16,620 nt of DNA from DATBMA01 sp036555105 (GTDB lineage: Bacteria; Actinomycetota; Acidimicrobiia; Spongiisociales; ZC4RG35): contig DATBMA010000001.1 of assembly GCA_036555105.1 (NCBI GenBank), forward strand, positions 1 to 16,620, read 5' to 3'. Below the pieces are notes generated by a model, which saw nothing but the letters and a program-made list of their open reading frames with translations, did not search any database and had not been told where the DNA came from. Numbering within the stretch: position 1 is the stretch's first letter; each line of letters opens with the position of its first letter. Position numbers and translations under genes: made by a program. This document shows positions 6,486 through 12,467 of the stretch, one piece after another.

Positions 6486-7672
6486 GGATTCTCCTCGTCA
6501 CCGGAAAGGGGGGGGTGGGCAAGACCACGGTTGCCGCCTCCACCGCCCTGGCGGCGGCTGACCGCGGCTTCCGCACCCTCGTGACCTCGACCGATCCCGC
6601 CCACTCGCTGGCCGACGCCATCGGTGTGCGACTCGGCGACGATCCTGCCGAGATCACCCCCAAGCTGGCCGGACAGCAGGTGGACACACAGGCCCAGCTC
6701 GACCGCCATTGGGGGGCAATCCGGGACCAGCTCATCCAGGTCTTCGATTGGGGAGGTGTGCGTGGCATCGAGGCCGAGGAGTTTCTCGTCTTCCCAGGTA
6801 TGGACGAGTTGTTCGCGCTGCTCGAGGTCAACCGGCACGCTCGCTCCGGTGAGTATGACGTCGTGGTGGTCGACTGCGCTCCCACCGCCGAAACCCTCCG
6901 CCTGCTGAGCCTGCCGGAGGTCCTGTCGTGGTACTTCGAACGGATCATGCCTACTCAGCGCGGCTTGATGAAGGCGGCCCGCCCCCTGCTCACAAGGCTC
7001 ACGGATCTCCCGGTGCCCGAGGACAGCGTCTTCGCCGCGGCCGAGTCCGTGTTCGCCGGGGTGGAGGAGGTGAAGTCGCTGTTGGGCGATCCCAAGGTCA
7101 CCGCCGCCAGGCTGGTCATCAACCCGGAGAAGATGGTCATCGACGAGGCCCGGCGCACGTTCACGTACCTCGGCCTCTTCGGATACGGAGTCGACGGGGT
7201 GGTGGTGAATCGGGTCCTGCCCGACCTCGTCTCCGATCCCTACTTCGATCGATGGCGGGCCATCCAGAAAGGGCACCTCGACACGATCGACGAGGCCTTC
7301 GCCGACGTGCCACGGCTGCGGCTCCGGCTGTTCGACGACGAGATGGTGGGGCTCGATCGCCTGCGAAGGATGGGAGCGGAGCTGTATGGAGACCAGGACC
7401 CGATCCACGGATTCACGCCGCTGCGGCCGTTCGAGATGCGGGAGACCGAGGAAGAGGTGACCCTGGAGATCCTGGTGCCGTTCGCCGAGCGCTCTGATCT
7501 GGATGTGTTCCGCCACGGCCACGAGCTCTACGTCCAGGTCGGCTCCTACCGCCGGTCATTCGTCCTTCCCGACAGCCTCTTGCGCCGGCAGGTGACAAGA
7601 GCCCGGCTCGAACATGGCGTCCTCAGGGTCAGCTTTGGTGGGGGACCAATCCGCCGCAGGCGGCGGGCATGA
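6482..7672 (+). CDS. ArsA/Get3-like ATPase with C-terminal HSP20-like domain
   Basis: This 396-aa P-loop ATPase belongs to the ArsA/Get3 branch of the SIMIBI class. Residues 8-16 are the deviant Walker A GKGGVGKTT, whose first lysine acts across the dimer. STDPAHSLAD follows as the switch I region, and DCAPTAETLRLL as switch II. From about residue 320 the sequence becomes beta-rich (EEEVTLEILVPFAE, LDVFRHGHELYVQVG, SFVLPDSL, ARLEHGVLRVSFG), matching the HSP20-like domain at the end of many bacterial ArsA homologues. The CxxC that holds zinc at the Get3 dimer interface is absent; the only cysteine I see is in switch II, so arsenite transport is unlikely. The start ATG 6482 overlaps the SRPBCC stop and gives a P-loop at the expected distance; a longer frame running through the SRPBCC gene is an artefact. 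A role in handling hydrophobic clients or membrane proteins is inferred from Get3. Confidence 0.88.
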   Translation: MRILLVTGKGGVGKTTVAASTALAAADRGFRTLVTSTDPAHSLADAIGVRLGDDPAEITPKLAGQQVDTQAQLDRHWGAIRDQLIQVFDWGGVRGIEAEEFLVFPGMDELFALLEVNRHARSGEYDVVVVDCAPTAETLRLLSLPEVLSWYFERIMPTQRGLMKAARPLLTRLTDLPVPEDSVFAAAESVFAGVEEVKSLLGDPKVTAARLVINPEKMVIDEARRTFTYLGLFGYGVDGVVVNRVLPDLVSDPYFDRWRAIQKGHLDTIDEAFADVPRLRLRLFDDEMVGLDRLRRMGAELYGDQDPIHGFTPLRPFEMRETEEEVTLEILVPFAERSDLDVFRHGHELYVQVGSYRRSFVLPDSLLRRQVTRARLEHGVLRVSFGGGPIRRRRRA

Positions 7673-7851
7673 GCGACGACCTCCTCTCAGCTCTGCAAAG
7701 GGCGATCTCTCGCGCCATCTATCACCTTGGGAAGGCCGGGGTCGAGGGCCTGCGTGCGATCGAGGCGATCGTCGACGAGCTGGGTGGAATCGGGTCCAGC
7801 GACGATGAGGCTGACGACGAGGAGGGCCCGGTCCACATCGAGGTCGAGTGA
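7669..7851 (+). CDS. 60-aa acidic protein between the ArsA-like ATPase and the ROK kinase
   Basis: The gene overlaps both neighbours by 4 bp (ATGA at 7669-7672, GTGA at 7848-7851), which argues for translational coupling and against a chance frame. The product has a predicted long amphipathic helix (about residues 3-39, DDLLSALQRAISRAIYHLG then EGLRAIEAIVDELGG) and a strongly acidic tail (SSDDEADDEEGPVHIEVE). There are no cysteines and no transmembrane stretch. Streptomyces carries small unknown proteins in what I recall as the equivalent place, but I see no clear sequence match to any family. Its shape would suit an adaptor that binds one of the flanking proteins; this is only inference. Confidence 0.72.
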   Translation: MSDDLLSALQRAISRAIYHLGKAGVEGLRAIEAIVDELGGIGSSDDEADDEEGPVHIEVE

Positions 7852-8759
7852 GCCGCATCGTCGGCATCGATCTCGGTGGTTCGAAGCTGTCGGCTGTCGC
7901 GGTTGAATCCGACCGGTGGGAGGTGCCGGTGGCGGCGGGACGGCGCCCTCTCCCGACGACCTCCGAAGAGCTGGTTTCGGCGATCGTCGATCTGTACCTC
8001 GAGGTCGGGGGCGGTCAGGCGACAGGGCTCGGCCTGGGAGTGGCCGGGCTGCTCGACGTCGATGCCGGCGTGCTGGTCTCCGCCCCGCATCTGCCTGGCC
8101 GCGAGGTCGACCTCGGCTCGCTGCTCCGCCAGCGCCTCGGATTCCGGCCGGCCCTGCTCAACGACGCCGACGCCGCCGCCCTGGCTGAGCTGGGGGGAGG
8201 AGCAGCGCGGGGTGCCTCGAGTGCAGTCGTCATCACCATCGGCACCGGGGTCGGATGCGGGCTGATCATCGACGGCCTGGTTTACCGCGGGCGTGGCTTC
8301 GCCGGCGAGCCGGGGCACATGACCATGGAAGAGCCTGGCCGGCCATGTCCATGCGGCCGTCGCGGCTGCTGGGAGACCTTGGTGTCGGGTCGGGTCCTCG
8401 ACCAGCAAGCCGAGCGGTTGGGGCTGGGCCCCTCGGCCTCTGCCCTGGTGGCAGCCGGCGAATCCGGTGATGCTCGAGCGAAGGAGGTCCTCGCGGCGGC
8501 GGGAGTCTGGCTGGGAAAGGGGCTCGCCATCCTCACCGCCGTGCTCGATCCCGAGATTTTCGTCATCGGGGGCGGTGTGGCCGCGGCGGGAGACATGCTG
8601 CTCGACCCTGCCAGGGAAGCGTTGGAAGGGTGGTCGCAGGCACAGGCCGGGCGTCTCCCCACCCCGATCGTGCGCGCCCGATTTGGAGGTGATGCGGGCG
8701 CCATCGGCGCCGCCCGCAACTGGTCGTTGTCTGCCAACCCCGGCTCCGACCTAATCTGA
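7848..8759 (+). CDS. ROK-family sugar kinase, probable glucokinase
   Basis: This 303-aa protein should phosphorylate glucose, or a related sugar such as N-acetylglucosamine, with ATP in the cytoplasm. The phosphate-binding GIDLGGSK motif is at 6-13. LLNDADAAALAE at 103-114 contains the catalytic base Asp106, and a second ATP loop, TIGTGVGCG, is at 130-138. The ROK zinc site is intact: His157 in EPGHM, then Cys167, Cys169 and Cys174 in CPCGRRGCWE. FVIGGGV in the C-terminal half is also typical. The size agrees with single-domain ROK kinases without a DNA-binding domain, so it is not a transcriptional repressor of the NagC/XylR type. A GTG start overlaps the stop of the 60-aa gene. In Streptomyces the ROK glucokinase GlkA is the main glucokinase; I infer the same role here, but the substrate is not proven. 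Confidence 0.9.
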   Translation: MSRIVGIDLGGSKLSAVAVESDRWEVPVAAGRRPLPTTSEELVSAIVDLYLEVGGGQATGLGLGVAGLLDVDAGVLVSAPHLPGREVDLGSLLRQRLGFRPALLNDADAAALAELGGGAARGASSAVVITIGTGVGCGLIIDGLVYRGRGFAGEPGHMTMEEPGRPCPCGRRGCWETLVSGRVLDQQAERLGLGPSASALVAAGESGDARAKEVLAAAGVWLGKGLAILTAVLDPEIFVIGGGVAAAGDMLLDPAREALEGWSQAQAGRLPTPIVRARFGGDAGAIGAARNWSLSANPGSDLI

Positions 8760-8763
8760 GGCC

Positions 8764-9189
8764 ATGTCCGACCCGATTCGCCCGGACGAGGTCATCCCAC
8801 CGGAAGGCAAAGGCTCTGTCCAGGTCAGGCAGATGGCCAAGGACTTTCTTTTCCTGCTGCCCAACCTGGTGAAGCTCCTGTGGCGGCTGGTCAAGGATCC
8901 GCGGGTTCCGCGGCGCAGCAAGCTCGCCTTGGTGCTTGCCGGGGTGTATGTCGTCTCGCCGATCGACCTCTTGCCCGACTTCATCGGCGGTGCCGGCCAG
9001 CTCGACGACATCTTCGTCGTGGCTCTTGCGATCAATCACTTGGTCCAACGGGCAGGAGAGGACGTGGTCCGCGAGCACTGGGACGGCCCCCAGGACCTGC
9101 TCAAGGTGATCAGCGGCGTGCTCGAGACCACCGCCGACCTGGTGCCGGCCAGGCTGCGCAAGTTGTTCGGGCAGCTGAGCGGGGCGTGA
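8764..9189 (+). CDS. DUF1232 (YkvA-like) protein
   Basis: The 141-aa product contains a DUF1232 domain at about residues 48-90 with its hallmark SPIDLLPDFI (65-74) and GQLDD (78-82). The region around 53-74 is hydrophobic enough to insert in a membrane, and an earlier stretch (FLFLLPNLVKLLW, 28-40) may be a second membrane-associated helix. The function of DUF1232 is unknown. The gene starts 4 bp after the ROK kinase stop, with GAGG only 2 nt before the ATG, so coupling to the upstream gene is likely. It ends in a GTGA overlap with the oxidoreductase gene. The ~25-residue N-terminal part before the first hydrophobic stretch is charged and looks unstructured. Confidence 0.82.
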   Translation: MSDPIRPDEVIPPEGKGSVQVRQMAKDFLFLLPNLVKLLWRLVKDPRVPRRSKLALVLAGVYVVSPIDLLPDFIGGAGQLDDIFVVALAINHLVQRAGEDVVREHWDGPQDLLKVISGVLETTADLVPARLRKLFGQLSGA

Positions 9190-9983
9190 GCGCCCCCGTC
9201 TCCCTGACCCTTCCGATCTTCGAAAACAGCCCTCAACCTCTTCTCCAGGCGGCAGCTCATGCCGGAAGACTCGGGTTTCGAGGGGTGTTTGCCTTCGATC
9301 ACCTGATTCCGATCGGGGAGCCCGGCCGTCCCGTGTTCGAAGGAGTCTCGACCCTGGGAGTGGTGGCGGCCGCAGCCCCCGACATCCGGGTGGGGATGCT
9401 GGTGCTGCGAGCCAGCCTGCGCGGGCCCGAGATCAGCACCGCTGCGGTCAGGACCGCCGAGATGGTCGCTCCCGGCAGGGTCGTAATCGCCCTGGGCGCA
9501 GGTGATCGGATGTCGGACGATGAGGCGGACCGGCTCGGCCTCGATCGCTCCGATCGGATGACGGCCCTCGAGGCCACGCTCGAGCAGATCAAGACCATGG
9601 AGCCGTCGGTCCCGATCTGGGTGGGAGGCAGGAGCAAGAAGGTTCGAGAGCTGGCCGCCACCCGGGCCGACGGGTGGAATGCTTGGGGGGCAGAGGCGGA
9701 TGCGCTCAGGCGCGAGACGGCGGAGGTCAGGGAGCTGGCCGGTCGTCCGCTCACGGTCAGCTGGGGCGGGGGCGTCATGCTGGCGCCCGACCAAGCGGCA
9801 CTGGAGGATGCAGTCGCCCGCCGTGGTGGAACGAACGGCATCAACGCCGGTGTGCCGGCGGCAGTCGTGGAGCATCTCTCCGGGCTGTTGGAGGCGGGAG
9901 CTGACGAGTTGATCGTCTCGATCCTCCCCAATCGGTTGGAAACCTGGGAGTTGTTCGCAACGACTGTGCTCCCGGGGCTCTAG
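9186..9983 (+). CDS. LLM-class (luciferase-like) flavin- or F420-dependent oxidoreductase
   Basis: The 265-aa protein reads as a TIM-barrel luciferase-like monooxygenase. It opens with a strand (VSLTLPIFE), then AAAHAGRLGFRGVFAFDHL, with the Asp-His pair at 38-39 common in this family. VGMLVLRASLRGP, then RVVIALGAGD (the cofactor-binding strand), VPIWVGGRSKKVRELAATRADGWNAWG in two parts, and a C-terminal helix follow. At 265 aa it is shorter than many LLM enzymes (300-350 aa). Many actinobacterial members use F420, but the cofactor cannot be fixed here. The GTG start overlaps the DUF1232 stop by 4 bp; the frame is open upstream inside the DUF1232 gene, but that extension does not resemble the family. 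It is the last gene before the octamer repeat array, so transcription may end there. Confidence 0.82.
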   Translation: MSAPVSLTLPIFENSPQPLLQAAAHAGRLGFRGVFAFDHLIPIGEPGRPVFEGVSTLGVVAAAAPDIRVGMLVLRASLRGPEISTAAVRTAEMVAPGRVVIALGAGDRMSDDEADRLGLDRSDRMTALEATLEQIKTMEPSVPIWVGGRSKKVRELAATRADGWNAWGAEADALRRETAEVRELAGRPLTVSWGGGVMLAPDQAALEDAVARRGGTNGINAGVPAAVVEHLSGLLEAGADELIVSILPNRLETWELFATTVLPGL

Positions 9984-9986
9984 ACG

Positions 9987-10065
9987 AGTCTCGAAGTCTC
10001 ACAGTCTCGGAGTCTCACCGTGCGACCGTGAGACCGTGCGACTTGAGACCGTGCGACTGTGCGAC
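9987..10065. repeat. Array of 8-bp repeats with inverted halves
   Basis: Four units AGTCTCNN begin exactly 8 bp apart at 9987, 9995, 10003 and 10011. They are followed by units CGTGCGAC (10019), CGTGAGAC (10027), CGTGCGAC (10035), the 7-bp TTGAGAC (10043), CGTGCGAC (10050) and TGTGCGAC (10058). The second half carries the reverse complement of the first-half motif: GTCTCAC at 10012-10018 pairs exactly with GTGAGAC at 10028-10034 around a 9-nt loop. The array fills most of the 99-bp gap between the LLM gene and the threonine aldolase gene. It may act as a terminator or be a dispersed genomic repeat; the units are too short and have no spacers for CRISPR. Confidence 0.75.
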
Positions 10066-10082
10066 CTTTCTAACCTGGCCTC

Positions 10083-11126
10083 ATGCCTTTCTCCGACGGG
10101 ACCGCCGACTTCCGATCCGACACCGTCACCAGGCCGACTCCCGAGATGCGCGAGGCGATGGCGGCGGCCGAGGTGGGAGACGACGTCTACTCGGACGATC
10201 CCACCGCCAACCTGCTCGAAGAGGAGGCAGCACAGGCGGTTGGCAAGGAGGCAGCCGTCTTCACCCCTACCGGCACGATGGGGAACCAGCTGGCGATCCT
10301 CCTCCAAGCCCGTCCCGGCGACGACGTCCTGGCCGACGAGGGCGCCCACTGCCGCAATGTCGAGCGAGGGGCGGCGTCCGCATGGTCGGGCGTCTCCTTC
10401 CGCACCATTGCCGCTCCGGGCGGGGCGATGACGCCACAGCAGATCGAAGCCGCCCTGGCGCCGGCCGGGAGCTTTTTCCCTCGCATCCGTTTGATGGTGT
10501 GGGAGAACACGCACAACCTCTCTGGAGGGCGGGTCGTCCCTCTGGAAGTCATGGCTTCCGGGAGCGCGGTGGCGCGACGACATGGGCTGTCGATCCACCT
10601 CGATGGGGCCAGGATCTTCAACGCCGAGGCGGCCACCGGCACCCCCGCCGCCGATTTCGCCGCCCTGTCCGACACCGTCCAGTTCTGCTTCTCGAAGGGC
10701 CTGGGGGCCCCGATCGGCTCGGTGCTGTGCGGCAGTGTCGAGAGCATGAAGGAAGCCCGGTACATGCGGAAGCGCCAGGGCGGGGGGATGCGCCAGGTGG
10801 GGGTGATCGCCGCAGCCGCCAGGGTGGCGCTCCGTGACCGGGCCCGACTCGGGGAGGACCATGCGACCGCGTCCCGTCTTGCCCAGGGGCTGGCCGAGCT
10901 TTTTTCGGGCGCGGTGGATCTGGAGACGGTCGAGACCAACATGGTGAACGTCGACCCTGACCGGCTCGGGCTCCCGTTCGCGGCCGTGGCGGATCGGCTG
11001 GCGGCGGCGGGAATCAAGGTCAATCCGCCGTTCACCGGCACCTGGCGGCTCGTGTGCCACCGGGATGTCGATGCCGGCGACGTCGACCGGCTGCTCAAGG
11101 AGATGGCCGCGCTCAGGGCCAACTGA
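10083..11126 (+). CDS. ltaE: Low-specificity L-threonine aldolase
   Basis: This 347-aa PLP enzyme should split L-threonine or L-allo-threonine into glycine and acetaldehyde in the cytoplasm. The N-terminus DFRSDTVTRPTPEMREAM and GDDVYSDDPTANLLEE is characteristic of the family. TPTGTMGNQLAI contributes to the phosphate pocket, ENTHNLSGGRVVPL lies near 141-154, HLDGARIFNA contains Asp174, which contacts the PLP nitrogen, and Lys205 in FCFSKGLGAPIGS is the Schiff-base lysine. Length matches the family. No Shine-Dalgarno precedes the ATG, but TAACCT (10071-10076) fits the TANNNT -10 pattern with 6 nt to the start, so a leaderless mRNA is possible. It follows the octamer repeats and begins a new codirectional series that continues into the fab genes. 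Confidence 0.92.
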   Translation: MPFSDGTADFRSDTVTRPTPEMREAMAAAEVGDDVYSDDPTANLLEEEAAQAVGKEAAVFTPTGTMGNQLAILLQARPGDDVLADEGAHCRNVERGAASAWSGVSFRTIAAPGGAMTPQQIEAALAPAGSFFPRIRLMVWENTHNLSGGRVVPLEVMASGSAVARRHGLSIHLDGARIFNAEAATGTPAADFAALSDTVQFCFSKGLGAPIGSVLCGSVESMKEARYMRKRQGGGMRQVGVIAAAARVALRDRARLGEDHATASRLAQGLAELFSGAVDLETVETNMVNVDPDRLGLPFAAVADRLAAAGIKVNPPFTGTWRLVCHRDVDAGDVDRLLKEMAALRAN

Positions 11127-11127
11127 C

Positions 11128-11484
11128 TTGAAGCCACACCTCTCCCACCTGTTCATGCTCGTCGATGACCTCGAGGCATCCCGACGCTTCTATGTCGAAG
11201 TGCTTGGGCTCGAAGTGCTGATGGAGCACCCCGGCTACGTGCGCATCGGCGGGGGAGACGGGTTCCACATAGGCATGGAGGAGGGCGCTCAGGCGATGAT
11301 CGGGGCGGCGGGCATCGAGATCAGCCTGTGGGTCGAGGATTGCGATGCTGCCTTCGCCGCGGCAACGGGAGAAGGAGCCACCACTGTCAGCTCTCCAGTC
11401 GACTCGGATTGGGGCACCCGCTATGCAGCGCTTCTCGATCCTTCCGGGTACCGCATCAGCCTCCAGAGCGAGCTGCGCTCGTAA
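11128..11484 (+). CDS. VOC-superfamily (glyoxalase/bleomycin-resistance-like) protein
   Basis: The 118-aa product shows the two beta-alpha-beta-beta-beta modules of a vicinal oxygen chelate domain. The first is HLSHLFMLVDDLEASRRFYVE with VLGLEVL, VRIGGGDGFHIGM, the second EISLWVEDCDAAFAAA, TTVSSPVDSDWGTRYAALLDP and YRISL. His and Glu residues at usual metal positions are present (His7 in the first strand, the terminal strand region), but a complete metal site is not certain. I chose the TTG at 11128, one base after the aldolase stop; CAGGG about 9 nt upstream may be its ribosome site. An ATG at 11155 would delete most of the first strand. VOC proteins range from lyases to dioxygenases and resistance proteins, so no reaction is assigned. 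It sits between ltaE and fabD, in the same direction. Confidence 0.8.
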   Translation: MKPHLSHLFMLVDDLEASRRFYVEVLGLEVLMEHPGYVRIGGGDGFHIGMEEGAQAMIGAAGIEISLWVEDCDAAFAAATGEGATTVSSPVDSDWGTRYAALLDPSGYRISLQSELRS

Positions 11485-11498
11485 CCCGCCGATAACGG

Positions 11499-12452
11499 GT
11501 GAAGTCGAACCTGTCAGTGTCGGTCGCCGTACTCTTCCCGGGCCAGGGCAGCCAGGCCGTGGGAATGGGAGCGGACCTATTCTCAGCTTGTCCCGACCTG
11601 CTCGGCGAGAGGTCCGATCGGATACTCGGCTACTCGTTGGCCTCTCTTTGCCTGGAGGGCCCGGAGGAGCGGCTCATCCAGACCCAGTTCGCCCAACCGG
11701 CGTTGTTCGCGCTCGGCTACGCGATGTGGACCGTGCTTGCCCCCTCCCTGCCGGGCCCCCCCGCCGCGGCTGCCGGCCACTCGCTCGGCGAATACACCGC
11801 TCTGGCTGCGGCCGGGACGATCGGATTCGAGGAGGGGTTGGCTCTGGTGGCGGCGCGAGGGGCCGCCATGAGCGATGCGGCCGCGGCCGCCCATGGAGGG
11901 ATGGCGGCGCTCCTGGGGGGAGATGAAGGGTCGGCGGCTCGTCTGGCGGCCGAGAGGGTTGCCGAGGGGGGCCGGCTGTATGTCGCCAACCTCAACGCCC
12001 CTGGCCAGACCGTGATGGCAGGTGCCGCCGAGGACTTGGACTGGTTGGAGGTCAACGCGGGCGAACATGGGGTCAAGCGGGTGGTCCGCCTCAAGGTGGC
12101 GGGGGCCTTTCACACCCCGTTCATGGCTGAAGCGGTGCCCGCCCTCGAGGCGGCGGTGGCGGCCACCGAGCTGTCGCCGGCCGCTTTTCCGGTATGGAGC
12201 AATGTCACGGCGCGGCCCGCGGCCGTCGACGAACTGGCGAGCCTTCTGGTCCGGCAGGTGGTGTCACCGGTGCGTTTCTCGGAGACGCTGAGCGGGATGC
12301 ACGAGTCGGGGGTCGACTGCTTCATCCATGTCGGACCGGGAGACGTGACTGCCGGCATGGCCCGGCGGACGGTTCCGGAGGCACAGGTGCTCGTGGCCAA
12401 TCGGGTGGATGGGATCCAGGCCGCCATGGCGGCGATCGGTACCATTGGCTGA
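11499..12452 (+). CDS. fabD: Malonyl-CoA:ACP transacylase
   Basis: FabD moves malonyl groups from CoA to the acyl carrier protein and so supplies extender units for FAS-II. Counting from GTG 11499 (317 aa), the diagnostic sites are FPGQGSQ near 13-19, the nucleophile Ser95 in GHSLGEY, Arg120 in VAARGAAM, which binds the malonyl carboxylate, and the catalytic His205 in AFHTPFM. The NAPGQTVMAG motif is also present. The start is open: in-frame GTG 11517 would give MSVAVLFPGQGSQ, the usual beginning for the family, but neither start has a clean ribosome site. The gene is the first of a D-H-G-ACP-F set and ends 15 bp before fabH. Confidence 0.95.
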   Translation: MKSNLSVSVAVLFPGQGSQAVGMGADLFSACPDLLGERSDRILGYSLASLCLEGPEERLIQTQFAQPALFALGYAMWTVLAPSLPGPPAAAAGHSLGEYTALAAAGTIGFEEGLALVAARGAAMSDAAAAAHGGMAALLGGDEGSAARLAAERVAEGGRLYVANLNAPGQTVMAGAAEDLDWLEVNAGEHGVKRVVRLKVAGAFHTPFMAEAVPALEAAVAATELSPAAFPVWSNVTARPAAVDELASLLVRQVVSPVRFSETLSGMHESGVDCFIHVGPGDVTAGMARRTVPEAQVLVANRVDGIQAAMAAIGTIG

Positions 12453-12455
12453 GTC

Positions 12456-12464
12456 GGAGGAGGA
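12456..12464 (+). promoter_or_regulatory. Ribosome binding site fixing the TTG start of fabH
   Basis: GGAGGAGGA contains a full AGGAGG core (12458-12463) four bases before TTG 12468. It supports TTG as the start, and the resulting N-terminus (SNAVITGWGKCLP) matches family members. Confidence 0.8.
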
Positions 12465-12467
12465 CCA

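Noticed and set aside
6470..7522. 350-aa open frame on the minus strand opposite the ArsA-like ATPase gene
   Set aside because: The plus strand carries a clear ATPase with intact motifs. The antisense product is rich in His, Gln, Gly and Arg, has no recognisable domain, and is typical of shadow frames in GC-rich DNA.
7877..8759. ROK-type transcriptional repressor
   Set aside because: There is no N-terminal helix-turn-helix, the kinase catalytic Asp and zinc site are intact, and the length fits a kinase.
9987..10065. CRISPR array
   Set aside because: Units are only 8 bp, have no unique spacers, and no cas genes are nearby.
9999..11156. 385-aa open frame on the minus strand opposite ltaE
   Set aside because: It runs into the octamer repeats, has no family features, and lies opposite a complete threonine aldolase.
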